A stretch of DNA of 59,521 nucleotides from Tannerella sp. (GTDB taxonomy: Bacteria > Bacteroidota > Bacteroidia > Bacteroidales > Tannerellaceae). Position 1 is the stretch's first letter. Each line of letters opens with the position of its first letter. Shown one piece after another: positions 45,134-51,527 of this stretch. A program made the translations under genes and the position numbers. The stretch spans positions 1 through 59,521 of the forward strand of contig JAISXP010000129.1 in assembly GCA_031270465.1 (NCBI GenBank). The letters are read 5' to 3'. The notes below the pieces were generated by a model. That model saw nothing but the letters and a program-made list of their open reading frames with translations, ran no database searches and was not told the DNA's origin.

Positions 45134-45568
45134 TTAACAGATTAAATGCTGTATACCGTTTGCCTGTACCGGATTTTTAACTGTGCCAACCAGAGTTTGG
45201 TTGACTCCAACCAAAGTTTCGTTGTCTCCAACCAATGTTTGGTTGACTCCAACCAAAGTTTCGTTGTCTCCAACCAATGTTTGGTTGACTCCAACCAAAG
45301 TCTCGTTGTCTCCAACCAATGTTTGGTTGACTCCAACCAAAGTCTCGTTGACTCCAACCAATGTTTGGTTGTCTCCAACCAAAGTCTCGTTGACTCCAAC
45401 TAAGGTTTGGTTGTGCACTGCAGAAGCCCTGCAGTGCACATCCGCAACCTGAATGAAAGTATGTATAAATATGAAGTACTTGCCAGAATATTTAGAGGTA
45501 AAGCGGCCTGTGTACGGGAGAGATTCCCGAATAGAGGGTATCGCTGTATGTTGTAATTTATATTCCAT
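45134..45568 (-). CDS. Possible 144-residue heptapeptide-repeat protein
   Basis: The frame begins M-E-Y-K-L-Q-H, has about 52 ordinary residues, then about eleven copies of a seven-residue repeat N-(Q/E)-T-L-V-G-(V/D), and a short tail. A strong promoter match (45593-45623) lies 24 bases upstream of its start codon, which favours expression. Against coding: the 21-bp repeat keeps several frames open on both strands, and the start lacks a clear ribosome site. It may instead be untranslated leader for the gene at 44429-45094 and hemL. Confidence 0.35.
   Translation of the reverse strand: MEYKLQHTAIPSIRESLPYTGRFTSKYSGKYFIFIHTFIQVADVHCRASAVHNQTLVGVNETLVGDNQTLVGVNETLVGVNQTLVGDNETLVGVNQTLVGDNETLVGVNQTLVGDNETLVGVNQTLVGTVKNPVQANGIQHLIC
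45186..45416. repeat. Eleven 21-bp tandem repeats in alternating types
   Basis: Units start at 45186 and follow every 21 bases without gaps. Two types mostly alternate: CCAACCAATGTTTGGTTGACT and CCAACCAAAGTTTCGTTGTCT (with single-base variants), giving a 42-bp higher order. At five junctions TTTGGTTG-N4-CAACCAAA forms an 8-bp stem. It fills much of the 585-bp gap between hemA and the next gene. Confidence 0.95.
45412..45440. repeat. Perfect 12-bp inverted repeat at the edge of the tandem array
   Basis: TGTGCACTGCAG (45412-45423), five-base loop, CTGCAGTGCACA (45429-45440). It adjoins the last 21-bp unit. No T tract follows on either strand. Confidence 0.85.
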
Positions 45569-45592
45569 TTAAATCAAGAATTGTTCACGCGG

Positions 45593-45623
45593 CAAATTTA
45601 ACTGATAATTTTATAATCACAAA
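45593..45623 (-). promoter_or_regulatory. Promoter upstream of the tandem-repeat region
   Basis: Minus-strand TTTG (45623-45620), 19 bases, TAAATTTG (45600-45593): both boxes and the spacing match the Bacteroidota consensus. It would drive the repeat region, the unknown gene and hemL. Confidence 0.65.
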
Positions 45624-45679
45624 AAATATCCATACTTTTTTTTGAAATAATCAATAACCAGGGCAAATTTTATGTATTT

Positions 45680-46594
45680 TTATATTTTGTCTATGTTTGT
45701 GAAGTTTTTTAAGACCTGTGCGCGGTGATACTGCCATTCATTGAAACGGGCAATTTCTTCTTCGATAATGCGTTCGGCATGAATAATTTCTTCGTGCCGC
45801 AGGGCGATGTTTTTCCGTGCATGGCGCTCGATGTCTTCGAGATTGTAGAGTTTTATATTTTGCATTGCCGCGATGCTTTCTTCAATGTCGCGTGGGAAGG
45901 CGAGGTCGAAGATAAGCATGTCGCGACCGGCGGGGATGTCGGAGCGGCGTATAACAAGATGTGGCGCGGAGGTGGCGCTTATCAGGACGTCGGTGAAGTC
46001 CATTATCGCGCGCTTGTTTGCGAGGCTCATAGCTGTGCCGCCGTATTGTCGTGCCAGCGCCGTTGCCTTTTCGAGGTTACGGTTTGAGAGGAATATATTG
46101 GCGGCCTGTCGTGCGACGAGGTATTTGAGTATGTCTTCCGTCAGTTTGTTGACGCCGATGAGGGTAACGATTTTCTTTTTAAGGTCGATTTTTTCGTTTT
46201 TAAGCATATCTGCTGTTATCTGGCTGTGCGAGACGGCGCCTTCGGCGATGCGTGTTTCCGTGCGTACGCGCTTGCCGGCGTGCATGGCCGACTGGAAGAG
46301 GCGATTGAGCGCGGGTGAGAGACGGTAGCGTACGATGGCATCGCAGTAGGCCGATTTGAGCTGTCCCTGGATGGCGCGTTCGCCTGTGAGCGAGGATTCA
46401 AGCCCGGCTGCTACACGGTAGAGGTGGCGCAGTATGCGTTCGGGGACATCGCCTTCGCCCCAGTACATTTCGATGCGGTTGCAGGTGGCGAGCATGACAT
46501 GCGGCAGAGCGCTGTCGGGCGCAACGGTGTGTGCAAGCCGTTCGCGCGTCTCGAGGTCGTATGCTGAGTTATTGATCAGACGGCAGTTTATCAT
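45680..46594 (-). CDS. hemA: Glutamyl-tRNA reductase, shortened form
   Basis: 304 residues, against about 400-430 for typical HemA. The catalytic cysteine motif T-C-N-R-I-E is present (C38), as are the glutamate-recognition helix region and a nucleotide-binding domain (about 135-260) with S-N-R-N-L-E-K-A. However the glycine-rich loop reads L-I-G-V-N-K-L-T rather than G-x-G-x-x-G, the N-terminus lacks the usual N-H-K-T-A-P segment, and the C-terminal dimer region is very short. It reduces glutamyl-tRNA to glutamate semialdehyde, feeding hemL. It overlaps the precorrin-2 dehydrogenase gene by 26 bases and ends the sulfite reductase-siroheme run. Confidence 0.85.
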   Translation of the reverse strand: MINCRLINNSAYDLETRERLAHTVAPDSALPHVMLATCNRIEMYWGEGDVPERILRHLYRVAAGLESSLTGERAIQGQLKSAYCDAIVRYRLSPALNRLFQSAMHAGKRVRTETRIAEGAVSHSQITADMLKNEKIDLKKKIVTLIGVNKLTEDILKYLVARQAANIFLSNRNLEKATALARQYGGTAMSLANKRAIMDFTDVLISATSAPHLVIRRSDIPAGRDMLIFDLAFPRDIEESIAAMQNIKLYNLEDIERHARKNIALRHEEIIHAERIIEEEIARFNEWQYHRAQVLKNFTNIDKI

Positions 46595-47066
46595 CTTTGT
46601 CGATATTGATCAGTCCTTCTTCGATAAGTTGCCGTATGCGGTCGCGGATGCGTATTGAACGTCGGACGTCGCGGGCGTCCGACGAGACGGCGACGGTTAT
46701 GTTTTCATGTTTATAAATGGCCGGCGAAATGAAATCGCACAGCGCGGGGCTGTCGCAAACGCTTGCGGGGATGCCGCGCTGTGCGGCGTCGCGGCGGATA
46801 AGGGCGTTCAGTTCGCCGTCGTCCGTACATGCGTATACGAGAAAAAAGCCTTCGAGGTCGTCTGCGCAGTACGTTTTCCGTACGGTGCGGCATGGCAGCA
46901 GGCTAAAGTCTTCGTGAAACTGCGGCGAGATGACGGTGATACCGTGCGTGAAACGGGTGAGCAGGGCGGTCTTGTGCAGCGCGGTGCGCCCGCCGCCGAC
47001 AACAAGCAGTCGGCGGCCGGCGATGCGGAGCGATACGGGCATAAAATCGGGAAATCTGTCGGACAT
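46569..47066 (-). CDS. Precorrin-2 dehydrogenase / sirohydrochlorin ferrochelatase-like
   Basis: 165 residues from the ATG at 47066 (M-S-D-R-F-P-D-F-M-P-V-S-L). The earlier in-frame ATG at 47096 lies inside an AT-rich intergenic repeat. The NAD motif V-V-G-G-G-R-T-A-L-H-K and the body match the CysG N-terminal/Met8/SirC family, which oxidises precorrin-2 to sirohydrochlorin and in some members inserts iron. Short length suggests the dimerisation and chelatase part is reduced. It is located between hemB and hemA, in line with siroheme synthesis for the sulfite reductase. Confidence 0.88.
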   Translation of the reverse strand: MSDRFPDFMPVSLRIAGRRLLVVGGGRTALHKTALLTRFTHGITVISPQFHEDFSLLPCRTVRKTYCADDLEGFFLVYACTDDGELNALIRRDAAQRGIPASVCDSPALCDFISPAIYKHENITVAVSSDARDVRRSIRIRDRIRQLIEEGLINIDKDDKLPSDQ

Positions 47067-47069
47067 ATA

Positions 47070-47106
47070 TTTAAAATTCAAAGATTCGAAATTCAAAGAT
47101 TCAAAG
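47070..47106. repeat. ATTCAAAGATT intergenic repeat before the precorrin-2 dehydrogenase gene
   Basis: Direct repeats of ATTCAAAGATTC in the short gap after hemB. The same word family recurs in other gaps of this window (for example 22470 and 38253). Confidence 0.6.
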
Positions 47107-47107
47107 A

Positions 47108-48100
47108 TTAGACTTGCGAAATTACGTCGCGCGCAGTATGGAAACTGCGTGCAAAGTCACGTGCATAGTACGAAATGATATAATTTGCACCGGCGCGTTT
47201 TATCGCCGTGAGTGCTTCGAAGAAGATGCGACGTTCGTCGAAGTATCCCTGTGCGGCGCCGTTTTTGAGCATCGAGTATTCGCCGGAAACCTGATAGGCA
47301 ACCAGTGTGTGTGCGGGAAAACGGACTGATGCGCGGTTAAGGATGTCGAGGTATGGCATGGCGGGCTTGACCATAATCCAGTCGGCGCCTTCGTCGATGT
47401 CGGCAGCTATTTCGTCCAGTCCCTGGTTTCTTGTGCGGAAATCCATCTGGTATGTTTTTCTGTCGCCAAAGGCGGGCGCCGAACCTGCTGCGTCGCGGAA
47501 AGGTCCGTAGAAGGATGAGGCGTATTTGGCGGAGTAGGCGAGAATTTTCGCATCGAGCCTTTCGCTGTCCAGATGTCGCCGTATGGCGTCGACCTGGCCG
47601 TCCATCATGGCCGAGGGCGCTACGAAATCGGCTCCGGCGGCAGCGTGCAGTCCGGCCATCCGTGCAAGCAGAGGCAGCGTGGAGTCGTTGTCTACGTCGT
47701 GGCCGCAGAGCAGTCCACAGTGGCCGTGAGAGGTGTATTCGCACAGGCAGATGTCGGTGAAGACTGCGACCTGCGGAAATCGCGACTTGACGGCCTGCAC
47801 GGCGCGGCATACGAGGCTGTCGGGCGTCAGGGCGGCGCTTCCGCGGTCGTCCTTGTCGCGGTCATCGATTACGCCGAAGAGCAGTATCCTGTCGATGCCG
47901 GCGGCGAGCAGGTCTTCGACGTCGTCGACCAGCGTATCTGTCGAGAAGCGGTATACGCCTTTCATCGAGGCGATTTCCTGCCTGCGTCCCTTGCCTTCGA
48001 CAACGAAATACGGATATATGAAATCGGATGGCGCAAGGTGCACGTCGGCATGGAGATCGCGCACTTCAGGTGATGTCCGGTATGTTCTGAAACGTTTCAT
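47108..48100 (-). CDS. hemB: Delta-aminolevulinic acid dehydratase (porphobilinogen synthase)
   Basis: 330 residues. It joins two 5-aminolevulinates into porphobilinogen. Recognised by the N-terminal R-x-Y-R-T-S, the metal-site cysteines in the stretch D-I-C-L-C-E-Y-T-S-H-G-H-C-G, and active-site lysines in A-K-Y-A-S-x-F-Y-G-P-F-R and M-V-K-P-A-M-P-Y-L-D. The three cysteines suggest a zinc-type enzyme. Its first 35 bases overlap the end of the hemC-cobA-hemD fusion, which implies coupled translation. Confidence 0.96.
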   Translation of the reverse strand: MKRFRTYRTSPEVRDLHADVHLAPSDFIYPYFVVEGKGRRQEIASMKGVYRFSTDTLVDDVEDLLAAGIDRILLFGVIDDRDKDDRGSAALTPDSLVCRAVQAVKSRFPQVAVFTDICLCEYTSHGHCGLLCGHDVDNDSTLPLLARMAGLHAAAGADFVAPSAMMDGQVDAIRRHLDSERLDAKILAYSAKYASSFYGPFRDAAGSAPAFGDRKTYQMDFRTRNQGLDEIAADIDEGADWIMVKPAMPYLDILNRASVRFPAHTLVAYQVSGEYSMLKNGAAQGYFDERRIFFEALTAIKRAGANYIISYYARDFARSFHTARDVISQV

Positions 48101-50078
48101 TGAGTATATGTTTTAGTGTGTTAAGCGTTGTTTTTCCCCTGGCAGCCAGCAGCGTTTCCGGCGGGAGTTCCCCGTACAGCCGCATAAAGGCTTCGACGCA
48201 TGAGGGAGACGAAAAGATGATCCGGTGGAAATGCGACAGATCGACTGTCTTCGCCTCCCCGTCCGGCGTATTTCTGTATACGGGCAAATCCGTTACGCTG
48301 TTCCCACATGCGGCAAGCGCATCAGGCAGATGCTTCAGTCCTCTGTCGGAACGCGGCAGCAGGATATGCAGGCCGGAAAGACGCGATTCGACAAAATGGC
48401 GTATCAGCCCTTCGGCAGAGCCTGTGGACGATTCAACGTCGGGACGGAGATGGTGTTTGTACAGTTCGGCAGAGGTTGTCCTGCCCGTAGATGCGATTCG
48501 GATGGATGCCATCGCGCGGATGTCAAATCTCGTTTCGTCGAGCAGTTCAAAAAAATAACGTACACCGTAGCGGCTTGTGAAGACAATCCAGTCGAAGGTT
48601 TTCAGTCCTTCCAGCAGAATTTGTCCGAGCGCCGGATTATTCTGTTTTTGTATTTTTATTAAAGGAATGTGGACGGCGCGACCGTGGGCGGCATGTTTTT
48701 CGTACGCGGTGCCGGTGACAAGCGTATTTTGCATGACTGCCTTTCCGCTTTCGAACGAAACGGTCTTTCCGACTGCTACGAGAATCGGCGACGGATACTT
48801 GACTGCCGAGAACTGCAACTCGCCCAGCGACGAAAAGAAGACTTTCTGGTTCGGAAGCGAGACGTTGCAGGCAAGCGCGACGGGGGTATCCCGGCAGTAG
48901 CCCTCGTCGAGCAGCTTCGCGGCGATATCCGAAATGTGCGCGCCTCCCATATAATATATTAATGTATCGACATTGGCCGGAACGGGCGCGTCCTTGCCGG
49001 CATGTCCCGAGACGAAAGCTACGGACGAGGAGACGCCTCTGTGCGTGAGGGGTATATGCGTGCAGGCGGCCAGCGCGATGCCGGATGTGATGCCGGGAAT
49101 CACGTCCGTTTCCACAAAACGACTCTGGAGGAAGTCGAGTTCTTCGCGTCCGTGTGCAAAGATCATCGGATCGCCGCCTTTGAGCCTCACGACGCGCCGG
49201 CCTGCAGTGGCCGACCGGTAGAGTAGTTCGTGGATTTCCTGCTGCGAATGGCTGTGCCGGTCTTTCCGCTTGCCGACATATACTTTTTCGGCGCCGTAGG
49301 TATCAAGGAAATGACGGTCTGTCAGATCGTCGTAAAAAATGATGTCTGCGCCGGCCATTGCCCTGTCGCCTCCAATCGTGAGCAGATCGGGATTGCCCGG
49401 GCCGAAGCCGACGAGCGTAACTTTGCCATACAGACGCCGCACGTCGAAGGGTGCAAAGCGTTTTTTCAGTTCCGTATCACCCGCCCGTCCTGCGACGGCA
49501 AGATGTCCCTGCAAGTCGTGCGTCCTGAAGGGAAGTATTTCTGCAATGCGATGATGCAGATTCAGGCGGTGCAGGGCGCAGGTGGCGACGATCAGGGCGT
49601 CGATGCATCCGCTGTCGGCCTGCGCGATACGCTCTTCTATCGTTCCACGTATATCCGTGACAGTCAAGTCCGAACGGAGGTTGAGCAGTTCCGACCTGCG
49701 GACAGCCGAGCTTGTGCCGACCCGTGCGCCGGCCGGAAGCTGTGCGAGCGTCAGGCCGTCACGACTTACCAGCGAATCGGTTTTGTCTGTCGCCGCAAAA
49801 AGGGCAAACAGTTCAAGCCCGGCGGGTAGGGGATAGGGCAGGTCTTTTGCGGAATGGATAGCGATGTCGGCCTTGCCTGCGAGAAGCATTTCGTCTAATT
49901 CGCGCGTGAAAAAATCTGCGGCGACATTGTCCGTCAGCGGGATATGTTTGTTTCTGTCGCCAACCGATTCTATTGCGATCAAGCTATATTCCATCTCCGG
50001 CAGGAACGAGAAGACTTCCCTCACCTGCGCGAGCGACAGGGCGCTGCTCCGCGCTACAACTCTCGGTTTACGGTGCAT
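48066..50078 (-). CDS. HemC-CobA-HemD fusion with HemC lacking domain 3
   Basis: 670 residues with three parts. About 1-212 is porphobilinogen deaminase (HemC), with H-S-A-K-D-L-P (catalytic Asp79) and G-T-S-S-A-V-R-R. About 217-450 is uroporphyrinogen III methyltransferase (CobA/SUMT), with V-G-F-G-P-G-N-P-D-L-L-T and R-L-K-G-G-D-P-M-I-F-A-H-G-R-E-E. About 450-670 is uroporphyrinogen III synthase (HemD). Together they would run porphobilinogen to precorrin-2. The HemC part stops where its third domain, which holds the cysteine binding the dipyrromethane cofactor, should begin; no G-G-C motif is present. It lies 22 bases after the JAMM gene in the sulfite reductase run. Confidence 0.92.
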   Translation of the reverse strand: MHRKPRVVARSSALSLAQVREVFSFLPEMEYSLIAIESVGDRNKHIPLTDNVAADFFTRELDEMLLAGKADIAIHSAKDLPYPLPAGLELFALFAATDKTDSLVSRDGLTLAQLPAGARVGTSSAVRRSELLNLRSDLTVTDIRGTIEERIAQADSGCIDALIVATCALHRLNLHHRIAEILPFRTHDLQGHLAVAGRAGDTELKKRFAPFDVRRLYGKVTLVGFGPGNPDLLTIGGDRAMAGADIIFYDDLTDRHFLDTYGAEKVYVGKRKDRHSHSQQEIHELLYRSATAGRRVVRLKGGDPMIFAHGREELDFLQSRFVETDVIPGITSGIALAACTHIPLTHRGVSSSVAFVSGHAGKDAPVPANVDTLIYYMGGAHISDIAAKLLDEGYCRDTPVALACNVSLPNQKVFFSSLGELQFSAVKYPSPILVAVGKTVSFESGKAVMQNTLVTGTAYEKHAAHGRAVHIPLIKIQKQNNPALGQILLEGLKTFDWIVFTSRYGVRYFFELLDETRFDIRAMASIRIASTGRTTSAELYKHHLRPDVESSTGSAEGLIRHFVESRLSGLHILLPRSDRGLKHLPDALAACGNSVTDLPVYRNTPDGEAKTVDLSHFHRIIFSSPSCVEAFMRLYGELPPETLLAARGKTTLNTLKHILNETFQNIPDIT

Positions 50079-50100
50079 ATCATATTGATTTGCGGTGCGT

Positions 50101-50508
50101 TCAACTTTTAATTATTTCAATTTTCGCTTCCTCCACTGTCCCTCTCACGATTGAAAACGCCTTTATGTCCGGCTCCGGATTCATCAGCGAGACGATGATG
50201 TAGATTATATCCGGGTCGAGGGCCAGCCGTATGTCTTCGTCCGAAGGGCGTGCCGGCGAAGCGGGATGGCTGTGATAGCTGGCAAGGATGCGCCGGCTGT
50301 CGGCACGGGCAATTTTCAGAACGCAAAACTGTTCCCTCGGATCGAGAGCAAAATGAACGGGGCTGTGGTCGATGTTCGTCAGGGCGTGCTGTTGCAGCGC
50401 TGTGTCGCCGCTGCCTGTGAGCAGTCCGCAGGCTTCGTTCGGCAGTTCGTCCTGTGCATGTTCGAATATCGCGGCGATGATGTGTTGCGGGATTCGTATT
50501 GTCTTCAT
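50101..50508 (-). CDS. JAMM/M67 family metallopeptidase (HcyD/Mec+-like)
   Basis: 135 residues. The complete JAMM zinc site is visible: E25, H79-S-H81, S89 and D92 (H-S-H-P-x6-S-x2-D). Prokaryotic JAMM peptidases of this size trim sulfur-carrier proteins or release an amino acid from them (Mec+ in Mycobacterium, HcyD in Wolinella). It overlaps the ThiF/MoeB-like gene by 4 bases and is one gene from a carrier that ends with an extra residue after Gly-Gly, so that carrier is the likely substrate. Confidence 0.92.
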   Translation of the reverse strand: MKTIRIPQHIIAAIFEHAQDELPNEACGLLTGSGDTALQQHALTNIDHSPVHFALDPREQFCVLKIARADSRRILASYHSHPASPARPSDEDIRLALDPDIIYIIVSLMNPEPDIKAFSIVRGTVEEAKIEIIKS

Positions 50509-51314
50509 TTTCGTTTCAGTTCACATGTGGCCTGCGCGGATTCCTCCAGTCCGGTGATGACGGGATGCGCGCCGCAGACGGGACAGCTGGGGTTTCGTTT
50601 GAATGAGACGGTTCTGAAATTCATCGTCCTGGCGTTGAATGTCAGCAGTCTGTCCGTCAGGAGTTCGCCTGCTCCTGTGAAAAATTTCAGGACTTCGGCT
50701 GCCTGTATGGCTCCCAGCATTCCGGCGATGGCTCCCAGTACGCCGGCCTGTGCGCATGAGGGGACGGCGTTGGGCGGCGGCGGACTGTGGAATGCACAGC
50801 GATAGCAGGCCGTTCCGGGCAGGTGCGTAAAGGTTTGCCCGTCGAACCGCAGGATGCCGCCGTGCGAAAAGGGCTTGCCGGCCAGCACGCAGGCGTCGTT
50901 TATAAGGAATTTGGCGGGGAAATTGTCGGTGCCGTCTATCACGAAATCGTAGTCGCGGATGATGTCGAAGGCATTGTCGGCCGTGAAAAGGCTGTGGTGC
51001 GTTACCACATTCACGTCGGGGTTCAGGCGGTTGATTTTTTCTTTGGCGGACAGTACTTTGGGTTTGCCGACATCGGGCGTGAAGTGGATAACCTGCCGCT
51101 GAAGGTTGCTCAGATCAACCGTGTCGCCGTCGATGACGCCCAGCGTGCCCACGCCTGCCGCCGCAAGGTATAGCAGCACGGGGGCGCCCAGTCCACCCGC
51201 GCCGACGACGAGCGCCCGGCCGCGGCTGATCCGCTCCTGCCCCTCGACGCCGACGTCGCTCAAGAGGATGTGCCGGCTGTATCGTTCGACCTGTTCGGCT
51301 GTGAAATCCATCAT
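50505..51314 (-). CDS. ThiF/MoeB-like sulfur-carrier adenylyltransferase (HcyF-like)
   Basis: 269 residues of the E1-like family that adenylates the C-terminal glycine of small sulfur carriers using ATP. The ATP loop is V-G-A-G-G-L-G (37-43), the catalytic Asp lies in D-G-T-D-N-F, the zinc is held by C170-x-x-C173 and C244-x-x-C247, and the conserved C187 sits in S-C-A-Q-A-G-V-L-G. It overlaps both neighbours by 4 bases, with the carrier upstream and the JAMM peptidase downstream. Context points to sulfur transfer from sulfite reductase rather than molybdopterin or thiamine synthesis, since no moa or thi gene is near. Confidence 0.93.
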   Translation of the reverse strand: MMDFTAEQVERYSRHILLSDVGVEGQERISRGRALVVGAGGLGAPVLLYLAAAGVGTLGVIDGDTVDLSNLQRQVIHFTPDVGKPKVLSAKEKINRLNPDVNVVTHHSLFTADNAFDIIRDYDFVIDGTDNFPAKFLINDACVLAGKPFSHGGILRFDGQTFTHLPGTACYRCAFHSPPPPNAVPSCAQAGVLGAIAGMLGAIQAAEVLKFFTGAGELLTDRLLTFNARTMNFRTVSFKRNPSCPVCGAHPVITGLEESAQATCELKRK

Positions 51315-51520
51315 CGACCCCCTCCCATGAAATAAAGAATGTCTACTTCGTCGCCTTCGCTGACGGCGGCGCTGTCGAAACGCTCGCGGAGTACGAACTC
51401 GCCGTTGATTTGAACCGATACCATCTCCGGCTGCAATATTTGATTCTGCTTCAGCAAATCGCCCAGCAACAGCGGAAAGACGGCTTCCTGCGTCTCGCCG
51501 TTTACTTTTATTTTTCCCAT
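51311..51520 (-). CDS. ThiS/MoaD-like sulfur carrier with C-terminal Gly-Gly-Gly-Arg
   Basis: 69 residues of the ubiquitin-like beta-grasp type, with an ending D-E-V-D-I-L-Y-F-M-G-G-G-R. Carriers of this kind work through a free C-terminal Gly-Gly that becomes a thiocarboxylate; here one arginine follows the glycines. That requires removal before activation, which the JAMM peptidase two genes away could do. It starts 7 bases after the sulfite reductase stop and overlaps the activating enzyme by 4 bases. Family precedent is HcyS of Wolinella succinogenes, which is made with an extra C-terminal alanine. Confidence 0.93.
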   Translation of the reverse strand: MGKIKVNGETQEAVFPLLLGDLLKQNQILQPEMVSVQINGEFVLRERFDSAAVSEGDEVDILYFMGGGR

Positions 51521-51527
51521 TGTGTTT

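Noticed and set aside
45186..45416. CRISPR array
   Set aside because: Units are 21 bp and follow one another without unique spacers; this is a plain tandem repeat.
45146..45452. Plus-strand repeat proteins of 85-89 residues
   Set aside because: The 21-bp period leaves several frames open; no promoter or start signal supports the plus-strand versions.
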